Shown: positions 37,163 to 45,044, counted from the first letter of the stretch. The stretch: 64,000 bases of DNA from Mesorhizobium koreense (GCF_031656215.1 NZ_CP134228.1:3739001-3803000); one strand, 5' to 3'. Notes: a model not told the origin generated them from the sequence alone. Program-made: numbers and translations.

Positions 37163-38784
37163 GCCTCCTGGAGATCGAGAAGCTGTCGCTGGACATCGGT
37201 GGCGTCCCCATCCTGCGCGGTGTCGATCTTTCGATCGGCGAAGGCGAGATCATGGGGCTGGTCGGCGAATCCGGCTCCGGCAAGTCGATGACGGCTCTTA
37301 CCGTGATGCAATTGCTGCCCATCGGCGCGCGTGCTTCGGGCCGCGTCGTCTTCGACGGCATCGACATCCTGTCCGCCCCGGAAGAGGCTATGTGCAGGCT
37401 ACGCGGCGACGATATCGGCATGGTGTTTCAGGAGCCGATGACGGCGCTCAATCCGGTCAAGACGATCGGCGAGCAGGTCGCCGAGGGCATACGCTGGCAT
37501 ACCGGCGCAAACCGAGCTAACGCTGAGGCACGGGCGCGCACCATGCTCGATCGGGTCGGCCTGCCGGAAGCAAAATTCCCGCTGTCGCGCTACCCGCATG
37601 AACTGTCCGGCGGCCAGCGGCAGCGCGTCGTCATCGCGATCGCCTGCGCATTGAAGCCGAAATTGCTAGTCGCCGACGAGCCGACGACGGCGCTCGACGT
37701 AGTACTGCAGAAGCAGATCCTCGAACTGTTGCGCGGCCTCGTCGACGAGGACCGGATGGGACTCCTCCTCATCTCGCATGATCTCGCAGTCGTCGCCGAC
37801 ATGTCCGACCGCGTGACGGTCATGCGCCATGGCGAAGTCATGGAGGAAGGCGAGACGGCGCGGACGCTGTCCGGACAGGTGCACCCCTATACGCGGCAAC
37901 TCGCGCAGGCTTCGATGCACGTGCCTGCAAGGAGAGCCGCAGTTGATATTTCGAGGCGGTCAGCGCCTCTTCTTGAAGTCTCCTCCGTTACAAAGGACTA
38001 TCCCGGCCGCCGCGCCTCGCTCTTCCGTCGACCGGCACCCTTCCGCGCCGTGGACGAGGTTTCGTTCTCGGTCGAGCCCGGCCAGTCCGTGGCGCTGGTC
38101 GGGCGCTCGGGCTGCGGAAAATCGACGCTGGCGCGCATGATCCTGGCGCTCGATCACCCGACAGGCGGCGACATAAAGCTGCTAGGGCAATCGCTTGGGG
38201 ATAAAAACGAGGCAGCACTGCGCCCTTCCCGTCAGAACATGCAGGTCGTATTCCAGGACCCCTACGGCTCATTCGACCCGCGTCACAAGGTCGAGAAGCT
38301 GGTCGGCGAGCCGTTGCATCTTCTGGAAAAGCGGCCAGGTTCCAAGGAGCGGCGCGAGATGATCGCCGCCACCCTTGCCGAGGTCGGCCTCGCTCCATCC
38401 GACATGGACAAATACCCGCACGAATTCTCCGGTGGGCAGCGGCAGCGTATCTCGATTGCCCGCGCCGTCATCACTCGCCCCAAGCTGATCGTCGCGGACG
38501 AGCCCGTCTCGGCGCTCGATGTCTCGATCCGCGCGCAAATCCTCGACCTTTTCGCCGATCTCAACCAGAAGCTCGGCGTCGCCTATATCTTCATTACACA
38601 CGATCTGACGGTGGCGCGCGCCATCACCGATGATGTCATGGTTATGCATGAGGGGCGTATCGTCGAGCGGGGCCGCACCGGCGACATTCTCGATCATCCG
38701 CAATCGGAAGCCGCGCAAGCGCTGGTCGCCGCCGCTCCCGATCTGCACCGCGCTATTGCCCGACGGTTGGAAATGCAGGGATAA
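37159..38784 (+). CDS. Fused double ATPase of a peptide-type ABC transporter (DppD-DppF fusion)
   Basis: A 541-residue protein carrying both nucleotide-binding domains. Domain 1: Walker A GESGSGKS (36-43), signature ELSGGQRQRVVIAIA, Walker B KLLVADEPTTALD. Domain 2: Walker A GRSGCGKST (about 314-322), signature EFSGGQRQRISIARA, Walker B LIVADEPVSALD. Domain 1 ends with the oligopeptide-transporter C-terminal HPYTRQLAQA segment. Fusion is known in YejF-like systems. A family I repeat starts 5 bases after the stop. Confidence 0.93.
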   Translation: MSLLEIEKLSLDIGGVPILRGVDLSIGEGEIMGLVGESGSGKSMTALTVMQLLPIGARASGRVVFDGIDILSAPEEAMCRLRGDDIGMVFQEPMTALNPVKTIGEQVAEGIRWHTGANRANAEARARTMLDRVGLPEAKFPLSRYPHELSGGQRQRVVIAIACALKPKLLVADEPTTALDVVLQKQILELLRGLVDEDRMGLLLISHDLAVVADMSDRVTVMRHGEVMEEGETARTLSGQVHPYTRQLAQASMHVPARRAAVDISRRSAPLLEVSSVTKDYPGRRASLFRRPAPFRAVDEVSFSVEPGQSVALVGRSGCGKSTLARMILALDHPTGGDIKLLGQSLGDKNEAALRPSRQNMQVVFQDPYGSFDPRHKVEKLVGEPLHLLEKRPGSKERREMIAATLAEVGLAPSDMDKYPHEFSGGQRQRISIARAVITRPKLIVADEPVSALDVSIRAQILDLFADLNQKLGVAYIFITHDLTVARAITDDVMVMHEGRIVERGRTGDILDHPQSEAAQALVAAAPDLHRAIARRLEMQG

Positions 38785-38788
38785 GCAT

Positions 38789-39000
38789 TGCGTCCTTCGA
38801 GGCTCGCTTCGCTCACACCTCAGGATGAGGAGGTCTGTGTCTGATACGAATATTTCTCCTTGCTCGATCGGGCCGCGCTCGCATCTCAGAGTTAGGGAGC
38901 CTGCCGGTCGCACCAATCCCGATACGTTGTGACGAGCGCCGGAAAGCAGGCACAAGCCGCCCTCATCCTGAGGTGTGAGCGAAGCGAGCCTCGAAGGACA
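38789..39000. repeat. Composite inverted palindromic repeat, family I, copy 3
   Basis: Arm one (38789-38830) and its reverse complement (38961-39000) flank about 130 bases. Both arms carry the same variant base, giving ctcacacctc and gaggtgtgag instead of cgcacctc, as if the two arms had been corrected to match. It fills most of the 327-base gap between the transporter and the one-carbon module; the remaining bases 39001-39111 hold the module's likely promoter, which I could not place. Confidence 0.88.
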
Positions 39001-39111
39001 TACCCGGGTTGAACAAAGCACGTCGCTTTTGAATGCGCGCGCGTCGTCTCGTAACTAGCGGCGTTTCAGCCGTTACGGCAATGCTCAACATCAGGAAGGC
39101 ACGAGGCAGAG

Positions 39112-39414
39112 ATGGCTGATCTTATCATTGTCTATTGGCGCGATATACCGGCGCAAGTCATCGTCAAGCGGGGGCGGCAGAACGCCAAGCGCGAACTCTC
39201 CGTGCGCTTTACCGAGGCGATCGACATGTGCGCCATGCGCACCGGCGCGTCCGCCACGGGGGACTATCTCGAACAATGGCGCAAGGCCGATCCGATTCCC
39301 GTCGGCGACGATCTGGAAGCGGAGGCGGACAAGGCGCTCGCCGACCTCGAGACGAAATACAACCGCGAGCGACTGGTTGCGCTGGTCAAGGCGGGCGGTA
39401 AGGAAAATGGCTGA
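39112..39414 (+). CDS. PF13769-like ('virulence factor' family) small protein, first gene of the one-carbon module
   Basis: A 100-residue soluble protein: MADLIIVYWRDIPAQVIVKR at the start, then ELSVRFTEAIDMCAMR and YLEQWRKADPIPVGDDLEAEA. It matches, as I remember it, the small family labelled virulence factor, whose biochemical role is unknown. Its 3' end overlaps the MetV-like gene by 8 bases, and that gene overlaps the MetF-like gene by 4, so the three are almost certainly made together. Context suggests an accessory or assembly role for the reductase (inference). The GAGGCAGAG run before the ATG is a weak ribosome site. Confidence 0.75.
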   Translation: MADLIIVYWRDIPAQVIVKRGRQNAKRELSVRFTEAIDMCAMRTGASATGDYLEQWRKADPIPVGDDLEAEADKALADLETKYNRERLVALVKAGGKENG

Positions 39415-40045
39415 GAAGCCCGCCTCCACCACCGCTTCCGGCCCGGCTGACGGCGCAGCGAAACCGACGCCGCCTTCCGCTTCGGGTGGCGTAACCCAGG
39501 CGACGATCGTCAAGAAGACGGCACCAAAGAGTGACTACAAGCCGGCCGACATATCGCCTCAGCGACGCGTCCAGCGGCGTTATACCGTACGGCTCTGGTC
39601 GGTCAGGCATTCGCGCTTCCTCGAATGGTTCTATGCGCGCTTCGCCGACGCTTTCCTCGCCCTTCATCCCTTGTGGAAGGCGATCGGCTACGGGCGCGCC
39701 GAAGGTCCGGTCAAGTTCGTCGAGAAGCGCGTCAAGGGCTTTATGTTCGACTGCCGCATGTGCGGGCAATGCGTTCTCTCCTCTACCGGCATGTCATGCC
39801 CGATGAACTGCCCCAAACAGCTCAGGAACGGTCCTTGCGGCGGCGTGCGCGCCAACGGCAATTGCGAGGTCGAGCCGGACATGCCCTGCGTCTGGGTCAA
39901 GGCGTGGGAAGGCTCGCGCAACATGCGCCACGGCGACGCCATCCTGAAAGTCCAGAAGCCCGTGGATCAGTCGCTGCGCGAGACGTCGGCGTGGCTGCGC
40001 GTTACCGCGCTGGCGGCGGCCGAGCGGGACAAGGCAAGGGCATGA
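39407..40045 (+). CDS. Methylenetetrahydrofolate reductase C-terminal (MetV-like) cysteine-rich protein
   Basis: A 212-residue protein. The first 60 residues are Ala/Pro/Lys-rich and probably disordered. The core is the MTHFR_C (PF12225) cysteine-rich domain: CRMCGQCVLSSTGMSCPMNC, then QLRNGPCGGVRANGNCEVEP and MPCVW, a cysteine set suited to zinc or an iron-sulfur cluster. In acetogens a protein of this type (MetV) forms a complex with MetF. Here the MetF-like gene overlaps its stop (ATGA), supporting the same partnership. Confidence 0.82.
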   Translation: MAEKPASTTASGPADGAAKPTPPSASGGVTQATIVKKTAPKSDYKPADISPQRRVQRRYTVRLWSVRHSRFLEWFYARFADAFLALHPLWKAIGYGRAEGPVKFVEKRVKGFMFDCRMCGQCVLSSTGMSCPMNCPKQLRNGPCGGVRANGNCEVEPDMPCVWVKAWEGSRNMRHGDAILKVQKPVDQSLRETSAWLRVTALAAAERDKARA

Positions 40046-41145
40046 CCCCTCTGCGCCCAACACAGCCCGACGAAAACCCGGCGGGCGTCCACCTGCCGCT
40101 CGACCCGCTGCCGGGCCATTCCTCGCTCGGCCGGCTTGAGCGTGTCCTGCGGCGCGGCGAATTCGCCGTCACGGCGGAGCTCAACCCGCCCGACAGCGCC
40201 AATCCGGAGGACGTCTACCAGCGCGCTGCCGTCTTCGACGGCTGGGTAGACGGCATCAACGCGGTCGATGCATCCGGCGCCAATTGCCATATGTCGTCGG
40301 TCGGCATCTGCGCGCTTTTGACCCGCATGGGCTACGCACCGATCATGCAGATCGCCTGCCGCGACAAGAACCGCATCGCCATCCAGGGCGACGTGCTGGG
40401 CGCCGCCGCCATGGGTGTCGCCAACATCCTGTGCCTTACCGGCGACGGCGTGCAGGCCGGCGACCAGCCCGGCGCCAAGCCGGTCTTCGACCTCGACTGC
40501 ATGTCGCTGCTCGAAACGGTATGCACCATGCGCGACGAGGGAAAGTTCCTTTCCGGCCGCAAGCTGACCACGCCGCCCGCCGTCTTTCTCGGCGCAGCCA
40601 TCAACCCCTTTGCACCACCCTATGATTTCCGGCCGATGCGGCTCGCCAAGAAGATCGCCGCCGGCGCGCAGTTCGTGCAGAGCCAGTACTGCTTCGACGT
40701 GGCGATGTTCCGCACCTACATGCAGCGCGTGCGAGATCTCGGCCTCACGGAAAAATGCTTCGTCCTGGCCGGCGTCGGCCCGCTTGCCTCGGCCAAGACG
40801 GCGCGCTGGATCCGCTCCAACGTGCCGGGCATCCACATCCCCGACGCCATCATAAAGCGCCTTGAAGGAGCCGCCGACCAGAAGAAGGAAGGCAAGCGAC
40901 TCTGCATCGACATCATCAATGAGGTGAAGGAAATCCCCGGTGTCGCCGGCGTCCATGTCATGGCCTACCGGCAGGAGGAATATGTCGCCGAGATCGTCGC
41001 CGAATCCGGCGTCCTGAAAGGCCGGCAGCCCTGGAAGCGCGAGGCGCGGCACGACGACCAGGTCGTCGCCGACCGCCTCGACAGGATCCTGCACGAAAAT
41101 ATCACCGAACAACCCGCCGACCGGGTTGAAAAGGCAGCGAACTGA
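40042..41145 (+). CDS. MetF-like methylenetetrahydrofolate reductase
   Basis: A 367-residue TIM-barrel flavoprotein of the MTHFR family, interconverting 5,10-methylene- and 5-methyl-tetrahydrofolate. Motifs: FAVTAELNPPDSANPEDVYQ (catalytic Glu region), MQIACRDKNRIAIQGDVLGA, NILCLTGDGVQAGDQPGAKP (folate/FAD loop), AGAQFVQSQYCFDVAMF and a late GVHVMAYRQEE. It is longer than E. coli MetF (about 296) and differs at the N-terminus. With MetV and a corrinoid methyltransferase nearby, it may work in either direction. A separate housekeeping metF could exist elsewhere. Confidence 0.88.
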   Translation: MTPLRPTQPDENPAGVHLPLDPLPGHSSLGRLERVLRRGEFAVTAELNPPDSANPEDVYQRAAVFDGWVDGINAVDASGANCHMSSVGICALLTRMGYAPIMQIACRDKNRIAIQGDVLGAAAMGVANILCLTGDGVQAGDQPGAKPVFDLDCMSLLETVCTMRDEGKFLSGRKLTTPPAVFLGAAINPFAPPYDFRPMRLAKKIAAGAQFVQSQYCFDVAMFRTYMQRVRDLGLTEKCFVLAGVGPLASAKTARWIRSNVPGIHIPDAIIKRLEGAADQKKEGKRLCIDIINEVKEIPGVAGVHVMAYRQEEYVAEIVAESGVLKGRQPWKREARHDDQVVADRLDRILHENITEQPADRVEKAAN

Positions 41146-41183
41146 ACAGATGGCCTCACGGCCGTTGATCGAGAAGAGATAAC

Positions 41184-41205
41184 GATATAAAGAAGTCTTT
41201 ATATC
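41184..41205. promoter_or_regulatory. 22-bp palindrome, probable operator upstream of the corrinoid methyltransferase
   Basis: Perfect 10-base arms gatataaaga (41184-41193) and tctttatatc (41196-41205) with a 2-base centre. It sits 14 bases before the chosen ATG at 41220, in the 74-base gap after the MetF-like gene. The AT-rich palindrome stands out in this G+C-rich sequence. From memory, methionine-cycle repressors of the ArsR type (SahR) in Alphaproteobacteria bind similar ATAAAG...CTTTAT sites; I could not check this. Confidence 0.65.
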
Positions 41206-41219
41206 AAATGGAGATAACC

Positions 41220-42200
41220 ATGACTCGAACCATCGTCGCATCCGCGACCCGCGAAATCGTCATCGGCTTCGACCAACCCTTCTGCGTCATCGGGGAGCGC
41301 ATCAATCCGACCGGCCGCAAGAAGCTCGCCGCCGAGATGGTCGAAGGCAATTTCGAGACCGTGAAGAAGGATGCGCTGGAACAGGCGGCCGCCGGTGCCA
41401 CCATGCTCGACGTCAATGCCGGTGTGACGGCGGTGGATCCGAACGCGACCGAGCCCGGCCTGCTTGTCCAGACCCTGGAAATCGTGCAGGGGCTCGTCGA
41501 TCTTCCGCTCTCCATCGATTCATCCGTAACCGGAGCCATCGAGGCCGCGCTCAAGGTCGCCAAGGGCCGCCCGCTGGTGAACTCCGTCACCGGCGAGGAA
41601 GAAAAGCTCGAGGCGATCCTGCCGCTGATCAAGAAATACAACGTGCCGGTCGTGGCGATCTCCAACGACGAGACCGGCATCTCCATGGACCCGGATGTCC
41701 GCTTCGCCGTCGCCAAGAAGATCGTCGAACGTGCCATGGACTACGGTATCAAGCCGGAAGACGTGGTTGTCGACCCACTGGTCATGCCGATCGGCGCGCT
41801 GGGCGATGCCGGCCGACAGGTCTTCGCGCTTCTGCGGCGCTTGCGCGAAGAACTGAAGGTCAACACGACCTGCGGGCTTTCCAACATCTCTTTCGGCCTG
41901 CCGCACCGGCACGGTATCAACGGCGCCTTCATCCCCATGGTGATCGGCGCGGGTATGACCTCAGCGATCATGAACCCTTGCCGCCCGCAGGAGATGGAGG
42001 CCGTGCGCGGCGCCAACGTGCTCGCCGGCACCGACAAGGACTGCATGACCTGGATCAAGACCTACAAGGACTACAAGCCCGCCGTGGCCGGCCAACCGGT
42101 AGCAGCGCCCATCGCGGTCAACACGCCGGCGGAAGGCGCGGCCGCTTCCAGCGGCGGCCGTCGACGCGGCGGCCGCGAGGCACGCCGGGCAGCGGGGTGA
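41220..42200 (+). CDS. Methyltetrahydrofolate:corrinoid (cobalamin) methyltransferase
   Basis: A 326-residue pterin-binding (DHPS-like TIM barrel) protein that moves methyl between tetrahydrofolate and a corrinoid protein. Motifs: VIGERINPTGRKKLAAEM, GATMLDVNAG, LPLSIDSSVTGAIEAAL, RPLVNSVTGEEEKLE, and TTCGLSNISFGLPHR (pterin-binding). It matches AcsE/MtrH-type and MetH pterin domains. ATG at 41220 has GGAG 6 bases before it; ATG at 41208 has no ribosome site because the palindrome lies directly before it. After residue 290 an Ala/Pro linker leads to a C-terminal Arg/Gly tail (GRRRGGREARRAAG). No corrinoid protein is encoded next to it. Confidence 0.88.
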   Translation: MTRTIVASATREIVIGFDQPFCVIGERINPTGRKKLAAEMVEGNFETVKKDALEQAAAGATMLDVNAGVTAVDPNATEPGLLVQTLEIVQGLVDLPLSIDSSVTGAIEAALKVAKGRPLVNSVTGEEEKLEAILPLIKKYNVPVVAISNDETGISMDPDVRFAVAKKIVERAMDYGIKPEDVVVDPLVMPIGALGDAGRQVFALLRRLREELKVNTTCGLSNISFGLPHRHGINGAFIPMVIGAGMTSAIMNPCRPQEMEAVRGANVLAGTDKDCMTWIKTYKDYKPAVAGQPVAAPIAVNTPAEGAAASSGGRRRGGREARRAAG

Positions 42201-42210
42201 GGTTTTACCG

Positions 42211-42431
42211 TGCGTCCTTCGAGGCTCGCCCTCCAAACATTGCGCCAATATGCGGCGCGCCATTGCGGGCTCGTACCTCAGGATGAGGGAGGATGGTGCG
42301 CGTCATCCCAAGTTCTGAGCGGTTTGCGCAAGCGTATTGCCGCGGCTCGGCGCGCCAGAATGCCGCGACTCTCTCGTAGCCGTGGCCGTCCTCATCCCGA
42401 GATGCGAGCGCAGCGGGCCTCGAAGGACGTA
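42211..42431. repeat. Composite inverted palindromic repeat, family I, copy 4
   Basis: The left arm (42211-42289) has extra bases between tgcgtccttcgaggctcg and cctcaggatgaggg, as in copy 1. The right arm (42390-42431) is a diverged reverse complement (cctcatcccgagatgcgagc, then gcagcgggcctcgaagg). It lies between the methyltransferase gene and a minus-strand small gene, and ends 18 bases past the latter's stop side. Confidence 0.82.
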
Positions 42432-42448
42432 CGCCCGATCAACAGGAT

Positions 42449-42691
42449 TCAAACCGCCCCGACCGCCAGATCGAACAGCGCCATGCCGACCCATGAACCG
42501 GCAAGGCCGGCGCCGCCACCGACGACAAAACTGTCGTCCATGACGGGCCAGAAGAGATGGAGCGTCAAGGCAGCGAGGATCGACCCGCAAATAGCGGCCG
42601 CCAGATATTGCGGGTTTTTCAACCACGGTCCTCTGAAGAGCCGCACCATGAAGAACCCGGTGGTCACCGCTGAAAAGAGAATATCGGACAT
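42449..42691 (-). CDS. Small membrane protein, unknown function
   Basis: An 80-residue protein with two to three hydrophobic segments: ILFSAVTTGFFMVRLF, YLAAAICGSILAALTLHLFW and a Gly-rich last segment (GGGAGLAGSWVGMALFDLAV). I recognise no domain. It is on the minus strand, opposite to the methyltransferase upstream and the activator downstream, so it interrupts the one-carbon module. ATG at 42691; the shared 90-base gap to the activator gene may hold two divergent promoters. Confidence 0.55.
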   Translation of the reverse strand: MSDILFSAVTTGFFMVRLFRGPWLKNPQYLAAAICGSILAALTLHLFWPVMDDSFVVGGGAGLAGSWVGMALFDLAVGAV

Positions 42692-42781
42692 CGTTCCACT
42701 CGCTCAGCGGCGGATCATCCCCCATATGCAGCAATGAAGCGTAAAGGCGGGAAGTAAATTTCTCGGCAAACTGGCAGCGAA

Positions 42782-44854
42782 ATGAACAGCGAAGCGCCCA
42801 ATCCCCTGATTCTCTTCATGCCCTCGGGCAAGCGTGGCCGCTTCCCCATCGGCACGCCGATCCTGGACGCTGCCCGCTCGCTCGGCGTCTATGTCGAAAG
42901 CGTCTGCGGCGGGCGCGCTACCTGCGGGCGTTGCCAGATCGAAATCCAAGAAGGCAATTTCGCGAAACACAAAATCGTCTCATCGCTCGATCACATCTCG
43001 GCGAAGGGGCCGAAGGAAGAGCGCTACGAGCGCGTGCGTGGGTTGCCCGAGGGCCGTCGCCTCTCCTGCTCCGCCACCGTGCAGGGCGATCTCGTCGTGG
43101 ACGTGCCGCAGGACACCGTCATCAACGCGCAGACGATCCGCAAGGCTGCTACCGACCGCGTGATCGAGCGCAATCCGGCGATCCAGATGTGTTATGTCGA
43201 GGTCGACGAGCCCGACATGCACAAGCCACTCGGCGATCTCGATCGGCTGAAGGCGGTGCTGGCGAAGGATTGGGGCTGGAAGGACCTGCGCGTCGCGCAG
43301 CATATCATTCCGGAGGTCCAGAAGATCCTGCGCAAGGAGAACTGGGCCGTCACCGCCGCGATCCACAAGGATATGGAACTGTCGCGCGCCACGGTGATCG
43401 CGCTCTATCCGGGGCTGAAGAACGAAGCCTACGGCATCGCCTGTGACATCGGCTCGACTACAATCGCCATGCATCTGGTGTCGCTGCTCTCTGGCCGCAT
43501 CGTCGCTTCCGCCGGTGCGCCTAACCCGCAGATCCGCTTTGGCGAAGATGTGATGAGCCGCGTCTCCTACGTCATGATGAACCCGGACGGACGCGAGGCG
43601 ATGACCAAAGCCGTGCACGAGGCGGTCAACGGGCTGATCGGCAAGGTCTGCGACGAAGGCGGCGTTGACCGCAACGACATTTTCGACAGCGTATTTGTCT
43701 GCAACCCGATCATGCACCACCTGTTCCTCGGCATCGACCCGACCGAACTCGGCCAGGCGCCGTTCGCGCTCGCCGTATCCGGCGCGGTGCAGGGCTGGGC
43801 ACACGATATCGGCATCGACGTAAATCGCGGCGCCCGCTTCTATATGCTGCCTTGCATCGCCGGCCATGTCGGGGCGGATGCCGCCGGCGCCACCCTGTCG
43901 GAAGGGCCTTACCGGCAAGACAAGATGATGCTCTTGGTCGATGTCGGCACCAACGCCGAGATCGTGCTTGGCAAGCGCGGCCATGTCGTCGCCGCCTCCT
44001 CGCCCACTGGGCCGGCCTTTGAAGGCGCCGAAATCTCGTCGGGCCAGCGCGCTGCGCCCGGCGCCATCGAACGCGTCCGCATCGATCCCGTAACCCACGA
44101 GCCGAAGTACCGGGTGATCGGCGTCGACAAATGGTCCGACGAGGAAGGATTCGAGGAAGCCGCCAAGGCAACCGGCGTCACCGGCATCTGCGGCTCGGCT
44201 ATCATCGAAGTGGTGGCGGAGATGTACCTTTCCGGCCTGATCTCGGAGGATGGCGTCATCGACGGCGCGCTTGCGGCGGTCACGCCGCGCATTTTCCAGA
44301 ATGGGCGCACCTTCTCCTATCTGCTGCGCGAGAGCGTGGAAGGCGGTCCTCGCATCACCGTCACCCAGAACGACATCCGCGCCATCCAGCTCGCCAAGGC
44401 AGCGCTTTATGCCGGCATCAAGCTCTTGATGGAAAAGCAGGGTATCACGGAGGTGGACACGATCCGCTTCGCCGGTGCCTTCGGCTCTTTCATCGACCCA
44501 AAATACGCGATGGTGCTCGGTCTTATCCCCGATTGCGACCTCGGCGAGGTCAAGGCGGTCGGCAATGCGGCCGGCACGGGCGCGCTGATGGCGCTCCTCA
44601 ATCGCGATCACCGCCGCGAGATCGAGCGCGAAGTCGCCAGTATCGACAAGATCGAGACCGCGCTGGAACCCGATTTCCAGCAGCTCTTCATCAACGCGAT
44701 GGCGCTGCCCAACAAGGTCGATTCGTTCCCGAAGCTCCGTACCGTCGTGAAGATGCCGGAGCCGAAGCTCGCCGATGCCGGCCTTGCCGGTGTGGACAAC
44801 GCGCCGCGCCGCCGCTCACGCGAGGAGCGCGCGGCGCGGCGACGGGGCGGATAG
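42782..44854 (+). CDS. RACo-like reductive activator of corrinoid proteins (2Fe-2S plus ASKHA domain, DUF4445-type)
   Basis: A 690-residue ATP-dependent activator that should restore inactive Co(II) corrinoid to Co(I). The N-terminal ferredoxin-like domain (about 1-110) has a plant-type 2Fe-2S set: C42, C48, C51 and C96 (VCGGRATCGRC and LSCSATV). A middle domain leads to the ASKHA ATPase fold (about 215-640): IACDIGSTTIAMHL, PNPQIRFGEDVMSRV, MLLVDVGTNAEIVLG, GPAFEGAEISSGQRA, FAGAFGSFIDPKYA and VGNAAGTGALMAL. The C-terminal tail is Arg-rich (RRRSREERAARRRGG), like that of the methyltransferase. RamA-type activators use 4Fe-4S instead; this one is RACo-like. Confidence 0.9.
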   Translation: MNSEAPNPLILFMPSGKRGRFPIGTPILDAARSLGVYVESVCGGRATCGRCQIEIQEGNFAKHKIVSSLDHISAKGPKEERYERVRGLPEGRRLSCSATVQGDLVVDVPQDTVINAQTIRKAATDRVIERNPAIQMCYVEVDEPDMHKPLGDLDRLKAVLAKDWGWKDLRVAQHIIPEVQKILRKENWAVTAAIHKDMELSRATVIALYPGLKNEAYGIACDIGSTTIAMHLVSLLSGRIVASAGAPNPQIRFGEDVMSRVSYVMMNPDGREAMTKAVHEAVNGLIGKVCDEGGVDRNDIFDSVFVCNPIMHHLFLGIDPTELGQAPFALAVSGAVQGWAHDIGIDVNRGARFYMLPCIAGHVGADAAGATLSEGPYRQDKMMLLVDVGTNAEIVLGKRGHVVAASSPTGPAFEGAEISSGQRAAPGAIERVRIDPVTHEPKYRVIGVDKWSDEEGFEEAAKATGVTGICGSAIIEVVAEMYLSGLISEDGVIDGALAAVTPRIFQNGRTFSYLLRESVEGGPRITVTQNDIRAIQLAKAALYAGIKLLMEKQGITEVDTIRFAGAFGSFIDPKYAMVLGLIPDCDLGEVKAVGNAAGTGALMALLNRDHRREIEREVASIDKIETALEPDFQQLFINAMALPNKVDSFPKLRTVVKMPEPKLADAGLAGVDNAPRRRSREERAARRRGG

Positions 44855-44867
44855 AATCGCGCTGCCT

Positions 44868-45009
44868 CCTACCCCTACCCTTGTTCCCTCCCCACAAGGG
44901 GGAGGGAAACGCCGGCATCACTTTCTAGATAAAAATCGACAAGTCTGCGCCGAGCAGCTTGGGAGCAGAGTTCCCCTCCCCCCTGTGGGGAGGGGTTAGG
45001 GGTGGGGGT
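44868..45009. repeat. MITE-like composite element, family II, copy 2 (between convergent activator and rarA)
   Basis: Left arm 44868-44912 (cctacccctaccc, then ccctccccacaagggggagg) and right arm 44970-45009 (cccctcccccctgtggggag, then gggttaggggtggggg) enclose about 57 bases. The centre contains taaaaatcg and is partly alike to the centre of copy 1 at 1413-1553; total length is 142 against 141 bases. As with copy 1, it sits between the 3' ends of two convergent genes. Confidence 0.8.
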
Positions 45010-45044
45010 ACACCGTCACAGGTGTCTGCTCGGAATGGCGACGG

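Noticed and set aside
41146-41219. SAM or cobalamin riboswitch before the corrinoid methyltransferase
   Set aside because: Only 74 bases are available and the main structure is one short AT-rich palindrome; no riboswitch core is visible.
42980-44611. 543-codon minus-strand frame opposite the corrinoid activator
   Set aside because: Antisense shadow; the plus-strand protein has full 2Fe-2S and ASKHA motifs.
39112-44854. A complete Wood-Ljungdahl pathway
   Set aside because: No CODH/ACS, formate dehydrogenase, Fhs or FolD genes in the window; only methyl-branch-like parts are present.
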